Source: Leptospira limi
GTDB taxonomy: Bacteria; Spirochaetota; Leptospiria; Leptospirales; Leptospiraceae
DNA: 64,000 nucleotides
Direction: 5' to 3'
Assembly: GCF_026151395.1 (NCBI RefSeq)
Contig: NZ_JAMQPV010000004.1
Coordinates: 206,298-270,297 of the forward strand
Shown here piece by piece: positions 46,487-55,483 of this stretch. The notes below the pieces were generated by a model. It had not been told where the DNA came from. It did no database searches and saw nothing but the letters and a program-made list of their open reading frames with translations. Every line of letters begins with the position of its first letter. Position 1 is the first letter of the stretch. The translations under genes and the position numbers were made by a program.

Positions 46487-48933
46487 TTTAGATGTTTTGT
46501 AGGAATCGCTTCCCAAGGTTTGTCTGGCCAAGGGTGTTTTGGGTAACGTCCTTTTAGTTCTTTTTTTACTTCATGATAACTGTTATTCCAAAAACTTTCT
46601 AGGTCTTTTGTAATTTGAACTGGCCTTCTTGCGGGTGAGAGTAAATGGACTAGAATTTTTACTTTTCCATTTGCCAAATTTGGCAAGGATTTAAGGCCAA
46701 ATAACTCTTGTAATTTGACATGTAATTCAGGTTCATTGCCATGGTATTGTATGGGTAACATAGAACCAGATGGAACTTGAATCGATGTCGGTGCTTCTTT
46801 CTGGATGATCGATTGGTTTTCATATCCTACATATGATTTTAATGCTTCTAAAAATGGAAGATTCGTTAAAGGAAACTTTTGTGTTTCAAAATTTAGAAAT
46901 GGAAACAACCAATCTTTTACTGTTGATTTCAAATGGTCTAAGGAAACATTAACACCTAACACATTATTTTTGACCAAAAATTGAACTCGATGGAAATAAT
47001 TGATAAGTTCTTCTCTTTTTTTCCATTCGTACTCCCAATCCAAACTGGATAAATATTCTAAGAGTGCATTTTGAATGGCTGAAGGATTTGGTTTTGTCAG
47101 TTCTTTCGAATCCAAAATCAGATCCCCAATTTTTCTCTCTTCTTTCACAATTAAAAAAGATTCATCCCTTTGGTTTGTTCTAATTTCAGGGCTTTGTACG
47201 ATTTCAATGAGTTCGTTTAGACTTTCCTCGATTAGTTCAAGGGAAATGGGGAGGTAATGTGTGATGTACAAAGTGGAACCAAACGAAATTGTATCGAGTG
47301 CAAGTATGTATTCGGGTAAGTGGAGTAAGTTTGTATTAAAAGTACCAATTTTACCATTGGAGAGTTTGTATTCTTTCCCCTCTTTTTCTTTTCGTTTGCC
47401 AATCCGATCTGGGAATCCTTTGCAAAAATAATAGTCTCTGTGTCTGTTATTTTCCTTTAGCGGATACGCATTTTTCCCTTTAAAAATGCTTAAAATTTGA
47501 TCATATACGAGTTTCATTTCTTGTGAGAATGAACTCTGCGAAATGGATTTCGGAAATTCCTTTGTTTCCGTACCAGTGGATTCCTTACCCAGAATCGATA
47601 CAATGTCTGCTATGATTGTTTCGTTTTCTTTTGGCAACCGAGAGATCACACATCCTAATCGAATGGGAAGAGGGTACGATAATGTTTCTTTCCCTAAATC
47701 GGTTAGTTGGTTTTTTTTATCCAAACAACCTAATAATTCTAAACGTGCCATAGATAATGCCAGTGAACCTTTGTTTGGTGGATCAAGAAAGGGAAGAGAA
47801 TTAATCTCTTCACCAAATGATTTGATTTCCAAAACCAAACGGTCTAGATCTCCTTCTAAGATTTCTGGTTTAGTACGATCAAAAAAGTTTGTTTCCTCTT
47901 CTTTTGACCAAAGTTTATAAACGAATCCTTTCCCTTCCCGCGATGCACGTCCGGCTCTTTGTTTCGCACTACTAAGACTAATTCGGTCTCGGACCAAGTG
48001 TGTGATTCCGGATTCTGGATCAAAAATAGAATGTTTAAAATAACCTGAATCAAATACGACTCGGACACCAGGAATCGTTACAGAGGATTCTGCAATATTT
48101 GTGGATAAGATGATTTTCTTTTTGCCTCGAGAGTCTGGTAAAAAGATTTTTTCTTGGTCAGATAAATTCATATCGCCAAACAAAGGAAGAACGATAGAGT
48201 TCTGTTTGATTGATTGGTTTAACTCAAGTTGGAATTTTAAATCTAAAATTTCTTTTTTCCCCGATAAAAAAACCAAAATATCACCTGATGTTTGTTCGAC
48301 TGCCTTAGGTATTAAGTCGACGAATCGTTGTAGAAGATTTTTTTGAGATTCGCCCATATAGAAAATTTCTAATGGATATGTTACAGTTGAAACTTCGATC
48401 GGGGGATTTGTAATCCCAAGGTTAACAAAGTTTTGTCCTTCCAAAGTAGCAGACATGATGAGAATTTTTAAATCACTTCGAAAGATTTCTTGGGTTTTTC
48501 TAGCCAATGCAAAACAAAGATCTGATTCTAATCTTCTTTCATGGAATTCATCAAAGATAAGCAACCCATAGTCTGAAAGTTCTGGATCAGACAGTAGATA
48601 TTTTGTTAAAATCCCATCAGTAACAAACTCGATTTTTGTATCCCGATTGATTTTAGAATCAAAACGGACACGGTATCCAACGGTTTCTCCCACTGGTTCT
48701 CCAATGGTTTGGCTGATCCGTTTTGCTGCATTTTTTGCTGCAATCCTTCTTGGTTCGAGGATACAAATTTTTTTACCTGCAGTTAAATTGAATTTTAACA
48801 GTTCCAAAGGAAGGGCAGTTGTTTTACCAGAACCAGGTGGTGCATCCAAAATTGTGACAGGATTTTTTTGGATAGAATCAACTATCTTTTGTAAGGCGGA
48901 TAATACAGGGAATGTTTCGGAGTTGGGATTCAC
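46468..48933 (-). CDS. hrpB: ATP-dependent helicase HrpB
   Basis: This 821-residue DEAH-box helicase is close to the usual length of HrpB. Walker A APPGSGKTTA lies at 31-40, motif II DEFH at 128-131 (with ERRLESDL after it), motif III SATLEG, and motif VI around SAKQRAGRASREGKGFVYKL. The C-terminal part carries the HrpB-specific domain, ending GRYPKHPWPDKPWEAIPTKH, which is the family signature (HPWPxDP). The cellular role of HrpB is poorly defined, probably RNA processing or remodelling. It overlaps the convergent STAS/zinc-ribbon gene. Confidence 0.95.
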   Translation of the reverse strand: MNPNSETFPVLSALQKIVDSIQKNPVTILDAPPGSGKTTALPLELLKFNLTAGKKICILEPRRIAAKNAAKRISQTIGEPVGETVGYRVRFDSKINRDTKIEFVTDGILTKYLLSDPELSDYGLLIFDEFHERRLESDLCFALARKTQEIFRSDLKILIMSATLEGQNFVNLGITNPPIEVSTVTYPLEIFYMGESQKNLLQRFVDLIPKAVEQTSGDILVFLSGKKEILDLKFQLELNQSIKQNSIVLPLFGDMNLSDQEKIFLPDSRGKKKIILSTNIAESSVTIPGVRVVFDSGYFKHSIFDPESGITHLVRDRISLSSAKQRAGRASREGKGFVYKLWSKEEETNFFDRTKPEILEGDLDRLVLEIKSFGEEINSLPFLDPPNKGSLALSMARLELLGCLDKKNQLTDLGKETLSYPLPIRLGCVISRLPKENETIIADIVSILGKESTGTETKEFPKSISQSSFSQEMKLVYDQILSIFKGKNAYPLKENNRHRDYYFCKGFPDRIGKRKEKEGKEYKLSNGKIGTFNTNLLHLPEYILALDTISFGSTLYITHYLPISLELIEESLNELIEIVQSPEIRTNQRDESFLIVKEERKIGDLILDSKELTKPNPSAIQNALLEYLSSLDWEYEWKKREELINYFHRVQFLVKNNVLGVNVSLDHLKSTVKDWLFPFLNFETQKFPLTNLPFLEALKSYVGYENQSIIQKEAPTSIQVPSGSMLPIQYHGNEPELHVKLQELFGLKSLPNLANGKVKILVHLLSPARRPVQITKDLESFWNNSYHEVKKELKGRYPKHPWPDKPWEAIPTKHLNHNKRS

Positions 48934-49054
48934 GGTTTTCTTAGTTTAAAAAAATACTTCCAAGACCCTTAAAAAATGCAAACAAATTGTATTTTTTTGG
49001 GAAAATCACAAGAATCGGGTTTCCGAATCGAAACCAATTGAGTAAACTTTCATT

Positions 49055-49921
49055 GTGGAATCGCAAAGAAAACATTACCAACTCATTCAAAACGTAATTG
49101 AATATTTGATACAAAATTTTGAATCCCATCCCAGTTTAGATTCATTGGCTCAAATTGCCAAATTAAGTCCCTCACATTTCCAAAAACTGTTCTTAGAGTA
49201 TGTTGGAGTCTCACCCAAACAATTTTTATCTTCAATAACATTAACGCACGCTAAACGAATCATCCAAAAAACTTCAATATTAGATACAACGTATCGTTTG
49301 GGTTTATCTGGTACAGGAAGATTACACGATTTATTTATCAAATTAGAAGGGATGACACCTGGAGAATTTAAATCGTTTGGAGAAGGGGTACATTTATACT
49401 ATGAGTTTTTCCCTACCATTTTAGGGGAAATGGTTGTTGTCTCTTCTGAGAAATCAATTCAGAGTTTACAGTTTTTACAACGGGGAATGGACAAAGAAGA
49501 AAGTTTGTCCGCAATCAAAGTGAGTTTCCCAAATGCAATTTGGAAAGGAGAGACAAGAGAATTACACAATCCAGTGAAAGAATTTTTACAAACGTTTACC
49601 GTGCCAAAATCACCCATCCATCTCTCTGTGTTAGGAACACCCTTCCAAATAAAAGTATGGCAGTCACTTCTTTCGATACCTTCTGGAGATACTTCCACTT
49701 ATGGAGAAATTGCTGAATCCATTGGCCAAAAAAATGCACATCGTGCAGTGGGTACCGCCATTGGAAAAAATCCAATCGCAGTACTCATTCCATGCCACCG
49801 AGTCATACAATCTTCTGGTTTATTTGGCGGTTACCGGTGGGACCCCAAACGCAAACAAACATTACTTATGTGGGAGAAGGCAACATACTCTCATAAAATG
49901 GATACAGAACATTCTATTTAA
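49055..49921 (+). CDS. AraC-type HTH fused to O6-methylguanine-DNA methyltransferase (Ada-like)
   Basis: In this 288-residue protein residues 1-105 are an AraC/XylS helix-turn-helix pair (SLDSLAQIAKLSPSHFQKLF and MTPGEFKSFGEG), and residues 115-285 are an Ogt/AGT repair domain. AGT signatures are GTPFQIKVWQSLLSIPSGDT, RAVGTAIGKNPIAVLIPCHR with methyl-acceptor C247, and GGYRWDPKRKQTLL. It removes methyl groups from O6-methylguanine by self-methylation and may act as a regulator, but it lacks the N-terminal zinc/methylphosphotriester-sensing domain of E. coli Ada. The start is GTG 49055. It is divergent from hrpB with 121 bases between. Confidence 0.93.
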   Translation: MESQRKHYQLIQNVIEYLIQNFESHPSLDSLAQIAKLSPSHFQKLFLEYVGVSPKQFLSSITLTHAKRIIQKTSILDTTYRLGLSGTGRLHDLFIKLEGMTPGEFKSFGEGVHLYYEFFPTILGEMVVVSSEKSIQSLQFLQRGMDKEESLSAIKVSFPNAIWKGETRELHNPVKEFLQTFTVPKSPIHLSVLGTPFQIKVWQSLLSIPSGDTSTYGEIAESIGQKNAHRAVGTAIGKNPIAVLIPCHRVIQSSGLFGGYRWDPKRKQTLLMWEKATYSHKMDTEHSI

Positions 49922-50673
49922 TGGGCTAGAAGTCTCGTATGGGAAACAAGAAAAAAACCAACAAGTAAAAAACACTGAGCAATTAGATAGGTAATCCATG
50001 GAACTTGAAACTCCCATTTTGGATGCCTTGTACCATTGATTGTTGTTTCACCCATCACTGCATCAGAGAGAAGGAAAAAGCCAGCTCCAATCCCCAGATA
50101 AATCCAAACACCACCATACAATAAGTAGGCGTTAATACATAAGGATACAAAAAAACACAAAATGATTCCGTAAATAAATGCAGAGGCCATCACCCATTTG
50201 GAGCGATTCGGATTGTACACTCTAAAAAAGAAAATCAAAGCAGGCAAAATGATAAAAAGTAAACTGATGATGAAAGGTCGCGTACTAGAATATAATTCTT
50301 CCCAAGTGATCAATTGGCGTATGGCCGATATAAAAAAGATTTGAGCAATGGCAAAACTAAAGATGCCACCTAAAACAGGATCTTTCATATATTTTTTAGC
50401 CATAGGGAATTGTAAATTGAACTAATCACCTAGCATAGAAAAGGCGATTGCAATGACTGGAAAAGCAAAACGCGAATGACCCAATTGGAATAATAACCAA
50501 GCAAAAACATTCACTTGGAAAGAGAATCCTAAATAAACCCCTCGGGAAATCTCTAAACGTTTTTCTGGGTTCGATTCATCGCTAAGGGTGATCCAATGGA
50601 TACAAAAAGCGGAAACGATGGCAAAAGGAATGGCTGTGAGGATGAAGTAATATACCATACTGGATATTACCAT
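49918..50673 (-). pseudogene. YhhN family membrane protein interrupted by an in-frame amber codon
   Basis: The minus-strand frame opens at ATG 50673 (MVISSMVYYFILTAIPFAIV) and runs 83 residues to a TAG at 50424-50422. It then continues in the same frame through FNLQFPMAKKYMKDPVLGGI to a stop at 49918. Together the halves give about 251 residues with the full YhhN plan: AIAFSMLGD just before the stop, SFAIAQIFFISAI after it, and GAGFFLLSDAVMGETTI further on. The intact paralogue at 13933-14601 reads SLFGDSFLAIP where this one reads SMLGD-stop-FNLQFP. A single base change making TAG is the simplest explanation; readthrough or a sequencing error are alternatives. Confidence 0.75.
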
Positions 50674-50853
50674 GATTCTCTAAAAAAAGCAAACCTTAGA
50701 TCGGTTAGTAGCGGTAATCTTTACAAAATTTGTTACATTTCGGAGACAAAACATTTTTTAAATCAGAAGAAACCTTGTTAGGTGTGATTCTGTTTCTTTT
50801 TTCAATAAAAAAATGAAATCAAACCAGAATTAACGTTCTATAAAGGACCTTGC

Positions 50854-50881
50854 ACCGTTTTTAACGGTTTGTAAACCCGTT
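50854..50881 (+). promoter_or_regulatory. Overlapping alternative hairpins upstream of the exported protease cluster
   Basis: ACCGTT (50854-50859) can pair with AACGGT (50863-50868). The same AACGGTTT can instead pair with AAACCCGTT (to 50881). The two folds exclude one another and lie about 80-100 bases before the first gene of the cluster. This could be an operator pair or an RNA switch; no T-run follows. The rest of the 284-base gap 50674-50957 shows nothing I can name. Confidence 0.3.
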
Positions 50882-50957
50882 AGTAATGTAGACTCTACTT
50901 GCGAATCTTTGTTAGGGATATCAAAGTGGTCGAAAATCAAAGTTTTGGTCCTAACAC

Positions 50958-52460
50958 ATGCAAAAAAAGTACATTCTAATTCCATTATTCTCTATTTTTA
51001 CATTTATATCTTGCCCTGGGGCCGGCGGAGGAGGCGGAGGGGGAGCCGCATTTGCTCTGTTAGGACTAGGTGGTGGGGGAACGGATGTCGGAGCACCGAA
51101 GTTAGAAGTTACCTATTCAGGAGTTGTCAGGGAAAGTGGGTCAAGTATCAGTTTGGGTACTGAACCTATCAATACTACGAATGGAAAATTGGCGACACTC
51201 ACGATTCAAAACAAAGGGACAACTTCACTTACTTTACCAGGATCACCAATAGTCACAATCAGTGGAACCGATAGTTCTCACTTCCAATTGACGCAACCGA
51301 ACCAAACAACTCTTGCTCCCAATGCTTCTGTAACCTTTAGTTTGCGTTTTAAACCAACTTCTGAAGGACTTAAAACCGCCATTGTAAAGTTATCCACTTC
51401 CGATCCAGCACTTTCTGCTTTCCAACTCACATTCACAGGGACAGGAGGAGCTGCTGCAGCAAAGTTGGCACTTTCTCAAGGAGCAACTGAGATTGTAAGC
51501 AATGGAAGTTTTAGTATGGGGAGTGTAGAAGAGCAGTCTTCTGGAACACCGATCCAATTCACTATCACTAACGCAGGGAGTCTGTCAACGACTTTAGGAA
51601 CTCCAGTAGTGGAGAGTTCTAATGCACAGTTTACTGTTTCTGCAGTTTCTGCTACGAATGGATCAACTTTAACACAAGATGGAACGTTTACATTTAATGT
51701 AACGTTTTCGCCAGCGAATACAACTCCAACGTCAAAATCAGCGACGATTACTGTTAACGCAACACCATCCAATTTTATATTTACGGTGAACGGAACAGCA
51801 ACAGAAAAACCAGTTCCAACCATTGCAATTTCACATAACTCTAGTTCTTACACTACTGGTGGGACACTTCCAACGTTTGGAGCAATTTGGCCAGGAAATA
51901 CAGCTTCTCAGAAACAAATAACGATCACAAATAATGGAACCGCTACACTCACAGGGCTTGCGGTGAATGAATTCGGAACTAATATCGACCAGTTTACTAC
52001 AAGTTCAGTTGGCTCTTCCACTCTCACTCCAGGACAAAGTACAACGTTTACGGTCAATTTTGCGCCTACAGCAACAGGTGCAAAAACTGCAATTGCAAGA
52101 GTTACCAGTACAAACGGGAACAACGGTTCTGCATCCTCGGCAGATATTAATCTGGAGGGAACAGGTAAGTCTGGTGCAGAAGTGCTAATCGCATGGACAG
52201 CTGCTAAAGAAAAAGCACCAAATGATACCGATGGCGGATATAAGGTATGTTATAGTAAATCAACTGGTTTTGATCCTGCAAGTGTGAACGGTTCGACAAT
52301 ATTCTGCGATAACGTGCCTTACACGGGAGGAACGACTCCAACAAGTAAAACGGTAACCGTCAATTCTGCGGGTACTTGGTATTTTAAAGTATATGCATTC
52401 GGGAAATATAAAACTACCGGTGGGGCACCATCGACACAAGTATCAGCCGTTGTACCGTAA
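50958..52460 (+). CDS. Lipoprotein with Gly-rich segment and repeated Ig-like (choice-of-anchor D) domains
   Basis: The 500-residue protein has signal MQKKYILIPLFSIFTFIS and lipobox Cys19, then a striking glycine run (residues about 21-42). Three Ig-like repeats of about 100 residues follow, with the 'choice-of-anchor D' pattern: ATLTIQNKGTTSLTLPGSP, SVTFSLRFKPTSEGLKTAIV; IQFTITNAGSLSTTLGTPVV, TFNVTFSPANTTPTSKSATI; KQITITNNGTATLTGLAVNE, STTFTVNFAPTATGAKTAIA. The C-terminus (about 410-500) is fibronectin-like, VLIAWTAAKE...GGYKVCYSKS and TWYFKVYAFGKY. It is probably a surface-exposed adhesion or scaffold lipoprotein. The S8 protease gene follows after 32 bases. Confidence 0.75.
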   Translation: MQKKYILIPLFSIFTFISCPGAGGGGGGGAAFALLGLGGGGTDVGAPKLEVTYSGVVRESGSSISLGTEPINTTNGKLATLTIQNKGTTSLTLPGSPIVTISGTDSSHFQLTQPNQTTLAPNASVTFSLRFKPTSEGLKTAIVKLSTSDPALSAFQLTFTGTGGAAAAKLALSQGATEIVSNGSFSMGSVEEQSSGTPIQFTITNAGSLSTTLGTPVVESSNAQFTVSAVSATNGSTLTQDGTFTFNVTFSPANTTPTSKSATITVNATPSNFIFTVNGTATEKPVPTIAISHNSSSYTTGGTLPTFGAIWPGNTASQKQITITNNGTATLTGLAVNEFGTNIDQFTTSSVGSSTLTPGQSTTFTVNFAPTATGAKTAIARVTSTNGNNGSASSADINLEGTGKSGAEVLIAWTAAKEKAPNDTDGGYKVCYSKSTGFDPASVNGSTIFCDNVPYTGGTTPTSKTVTVNSAGTWYFKVYAFGKYKTTGGAPSTQVSAVVP

Positions 52461-52492
52461 TCTATAAATTTGAATTGTAAGGAAAAAATGAA

Positions 52493-54529
52493 ATGAAAAC
52501 ATACTCAATACAAAAATCTACGAAAGCTATTATTGCAATATTTTTACTTGGTTCAACCGTTCTTGTATCGAATCCAAATGATTCAGATCCTGTTTGGGAC
52601 CATCTCAGGACTAAGACAATTTTAACAACTGATCCTAAAGATTATAAAAAAGCGAAACCTAAATATTCACCTGATGAAATAGTTATCAAGTTTAAACAGG
52701 AAATACCCAATGCCGAGTTAGGAATCAAAACGAAAGCATTGGGATTACAGGTAAATCATATTAGTCCAAGGGCGCACTTTACGTCGGCATTTATTTCAGA
52801 AGGAGATACTGTTGAACAGGCTGTTGTCAGAATTAAAAAAGATCCCAACGTCGAATATGCCGAACCAAAATACTACTACTATGCACAAGCTACAGCACCA
52901 AACGATACTGATTTTGGTAAACTTTGGGGTTTAAATAACACGAATCAAACGATCAGTACTCCTTCTTATACTACGAACAACCCTCCTGGTGAAGCTGCAA
53001 TCGGAAAAGATATGAAAGTTCTAGGTGCTTGGGATGTCACTTCCAACTGCAGTTCCATTATCGTCGCTGTGCTTGATACTGGTATCAACTATAACCATGA
53101 AGATCTAGCAGCAAATATGTGGGATGGTTCCACAAGTTGTAAAGATAAGGATGGGGCAAATATTGTTGGAGGTTGTCCTAATCATGGTTGGGACTTTGCT
53201 TCCGGAGACAATGACCCGAAAGATGAGGAAGGACATGGTAGTCACGTAGCTGGGACCATTGGTGCGGTCGGTAATAATAGTAAAGGAATATCTGGAGTTT
53301 GCCAATCTGCGAAACTTATGTCTGTTCGTGTATTAGGGATTGGTGGGGGAACTAACACAACCGTTGCCGATGGAATTTACTTTGCAGTTCAAAATGGTGC
53401 TTCAGTAATCAATATGAGTTTAGGAGGGGATAGTGATAGTTCTGCTATTAATGATGCGATCGAATTTGCTAGAACTCGAGATGTACTTGTTGTTGTTGCT
53501 GCTGGAAATGAGACAAGGAACTTAAATACTGGTGCATCCTATCCATGTAAAAATACAAATACAAACTTGATTTGTATTGCGGCACTGGATCAAAATTATG
53601 CTCTAGCAAATTTTTCCAATTATGATACCACAACTACAGCAAGTAATCGGGCTGTAGACTTTGGAGCACCAGGCACTAATATATACAGTATTTTTGGTTC
53701 AGAATTAAAGTCGGACGAAGCTACCAATAGCCATACAGGTTGGACTGTAACCGGAACTGGTGGTGTTAATAATTATACATGGGTAAATCGTAATTGTTCA
53801 GGGTTTAACATTTTAACAATACCGAATGACTGTACTTTATATAATTGGGCATTGACTAGCACAACTGTTTATGCAACCGAACTAGATCCAAACATGGGCA
53901 TTGGGACTTATAAAACCTTTACTTTACCTACTGGAGCAACTAACATTACAGTTTCTCATCAAGTAATTGTTGAAGCTAAACGAGATGCTTCGAATGTTAG
54001 TTGTACTGATTATGGAACCGCAATGTATCGCCCCGGGAACACTGATCCATTCTTAGGGTCTTTTTTAAGTTTTAAAAATCAGGTAAGACCAACTGATATC
54101 CCATTCTCAATTTTCTGTGAAAAATCTGGGCAACCCTTTATAAGTTATTATGAAACTGATTTTTTGACTAACTGTCTTGGGAATACTCAATGTACAATCG
54201 GTTATAGATATTATTCTAATAACGATGCGACAACTTGGGGTGGGATGTTCGTAAGAGGTCTCTATTTTTATGCTTGGGCACCTTCCAACAATAGTTATGG
54301 GCTTTACGATGGAACTTCCATGGCGACACCAAACGTAGCAGGAGTGGCAGCACTTATCAGAGCCTATAACCCACAATTAAACTTTACTGAAGTTATCCAA
54401 AAATTAATTGATGGAGGAACAGCAACTCCATCAATTTCTTCCAATACAAAGTACGGCAAATCAATTAATGCCGAAGATTCCGTGAAACATCTCAATCAGG
54501 TGACGGGTGTTACAGCAACAGTTCAATAA
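52493..54529 (+). CDS. Exported subtilisin-like serine protease (S8) with N-terminal propeptide
   Basis: The 678-residue protease has a signal segment at residues 8-26 and a propeptide domain at 58-130 (YSPDEIVIKFKQEIPNAELG ... KKDPNVEYAEPKYYYY). The catalytic domain follows with D195 in VAVLDTGINYNHEDL, H248 in GHGSHVAGTIG, oxyanion N339 in VVAAGNET and S609 in YDGTSMATPNVAGVAAL. Between N339 and S609 lie about 200 extra residues (about 403-602, Cys- and aromatic-rich, with beta-sandwich-like strands) inserted before the serine helix. A secreted or surface protease is well supported; the substrate is unknown. The last 23 bases overlap the start of the small lipoprotein gene. Confidence 0.93.
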   Translation: MKTYSIQKSTKAIIAIFLLGSTVLVSNPNDSDPVWDHLRTKTILTTDPKDYKKAKPKYSPDEIVIKFKQEIPNAELGIKTKALGLQVNHISPRAHFTSAFISEGDTVEQAVVRIKKDPNVEYAEPKYYYYAQATAPNDTDFGKLWGLNNTNQTISTPSYTTNNPPGEAAIGKDMKVLGAWDVTSNCSSIIVAVLDTGINYNHEDLAANMWDGSTSCKDKDGANIVGGCPNHGWDFASGDNDPKDEEGHGSHVAGTIGAVGNNSKGISGVCQSAKLMSVRVLGIGGGTNTTVADGIYFAVQNGASVINMSLGGDSDSSAINDAIEFARTRDVLVVVAAGNETRNLNTGASYPCKNTNTNLICIAALDQNYALANFSNYDTTTTASNRAVDFGAPGTNIYSIFGSELKSDEATNSHTGWTVTGTGGVNNYTWVNRNCSGFNILTIPNDCTLYNWALTSTTVYATELDPNMGIGTYKTFTLPTGATNITVSHQVIVEAKRDASNVSCTDYGTAMYRPGNTDPFLGSFLSFKNQVRPTDIPFSIFCEKSGQPFISYYETDFLTNCLGNTQCTIGYRYYSNNDATTWGGMFVRGLYFYAWAPSNNSYGLYDGTSMATPNVAGVAALIRAYNPQLNFTEVIQKLIDGGTATPSISSNTKYGKSINAEDSVKHLNQVTGVTATVQ

Positions 54530-54890
54530 ACTTTTACTCTATATTCTTCTCATCCCTTACGTTTCATGTGCGCAAGGGGTGAAGGAAAGTATGCCAGAGC
54601 GTAAAAAACCAATTCTAACAAATATACCAATGAAACCAATCGCACATCGCGGTGACTACATTGTTGGTACAGAAAAAGAGTTATCTACGGAAGAATGGAA
54701 ACAACTTCTCCAGGGATTCGGTAATTACCAGTTGGAACTCCAGATTAAAATTAAACCTGCTTATAGAATCCAGTTCGAATTGGATCCTGGATTAGAAAAA
54801 TTAAAAATGGAACTCAAACAAAATTCTTCCATTCGGTATGTGGAAACAAATGCCATCCTCGAGAAAAAAAATTCTACCTCAAATCCATAA
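54507..54890 (+). CDS. Small lipoprotein resembling an S8 propeptide/I9-type inhibitor domain
   Basis: The 127-residue protein starts at GTG 54507 (AGGTGA just before it), inside the protease gene. The signal MLQQQFNKLLLYILLIPYVS ends at lipobox Cys21. The mature end, LEKLKMELKQNSSIRYVETN followed by AILEKK, has the same helix-then-strand pattern as the propeptide end of the neighbouring protease (VRIKKDPNVEYAEPKYYYY). By analogy with I9 propeptide-type inhibitors, it may inhibit or help fold the protease in trans. This rests on pattern similarity and gene overlap only. Confidence 0.55.
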   Translation: MLQQQFNKLLLYILLIPYVSCAQGVKESMPERKKPILTNIPMKPIAHRGDYIVGTEKELSTEEWKQLLQGFGNYQLELQIKIKPAYRIQFELDPGLEKLKMELKQNSSIRYVETNAILEKKNSTSNP

Positions 54891-54908
54891 ATTTGTCTAA
54901 ATAACAAC

Positions 54909-55187
54909 GTGATCATTCGACAAACTTTCCTCGTTTTAGTTTTACTTTTCTTAGTCCAATGTACGAAGACCAGTGAGTCTTACGAAAAGTGTGAACGTGC
55001 AGATTTAGATTATTTAGCTTGTTCACTCGTGATTTACCAATCGTATACGTATTGTTCAGAATCCGCTTCCACAGTTACAGGCAGTAGCGAAACAAAAGCA
55101 TCTGCTAAATTCCGATGTGATGCAGAAAGGTTGGTAGGTTCCTATCTTTGCGAAGACTTAAAGAAAAAAGCCTGCGGTATAAAATAA
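54909..55187 (+). CDS. Small cysteine-containing lipoprotein
   Basis: The 92-residue protein starts at GTG 54909. Signal MIIRQTFLVLVLLFLVQ ends at lipobox Cys18, and the mature part holds six further cysteines (for example KCERADLDYLACSLVIYQSY, RCDAERLVGSYLCEDLKKKA, CGIK), consistent with disulfides. I recognise no family. It follows the propeptide-like lipoprotein after 18 bases on the same strand and looks like the last gene of the exported cluster before the insertion sequence. Confidence 0.6.
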   Translation: MIIRQTFLVLVLLFLVQCTKTSESYEKCERADLDYLACSLVIYQSYTYCSESASTVTGSSETKASAKFRCDAERLVGSYLCEDLKKKACGIK

Positions 55188-55410
55188 TAATCAATTTGCC
55201 TTTTAATTAAAGCTCAGCTATGCAAAATCTGAAGTTATTCAATGTTGCGGTTATCCCTGTGCATTTGGATCAGAGTGTTCTGAATAATCATTGGGGTTTC
55301 CATAAAAATCTTGATCTATCTCTGTTTGCCTCAATCTTTTATGCATCAGGTAATGTCCGTTATGCGACATAAGATTCATTATGGGAAGTAACTCACTGCA
55401 TCACGTAATA

Positions 55411-55459
55411 ATCTACTCGAAACACTAGTCGTTGCATCATCTTAAAATCTACTCCAAAT
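55411..55459. repeat. Left IS end: outer and inner TCTACTC sites
   Basis: This region contains ATCTACTCGAAA and AAAATCTACTCCAAAT, matched in inverted orientation at 56848-56896 with identical spacing. They are probably transposase binding sites. Confidence 0.75.
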
Positions 55460-55483
55460 TAGATAAGGAAACGATTCACTCAT

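Noticed and set aside
55220..55372. 50-codon frame before the insertion sequence
   Set aside because: No ribosome site, no recognised similarity, and it sits in the flank of a mobile element. It may be a remnant, but I cannot support it as a gene.
55355..55384. TTATGCGACATAA-like near-palindrome as a recombination (dif/res/attC) site
   Set aside because: The symmetry is short and imperfect, and no recombinase gene or second copy is present in the window.
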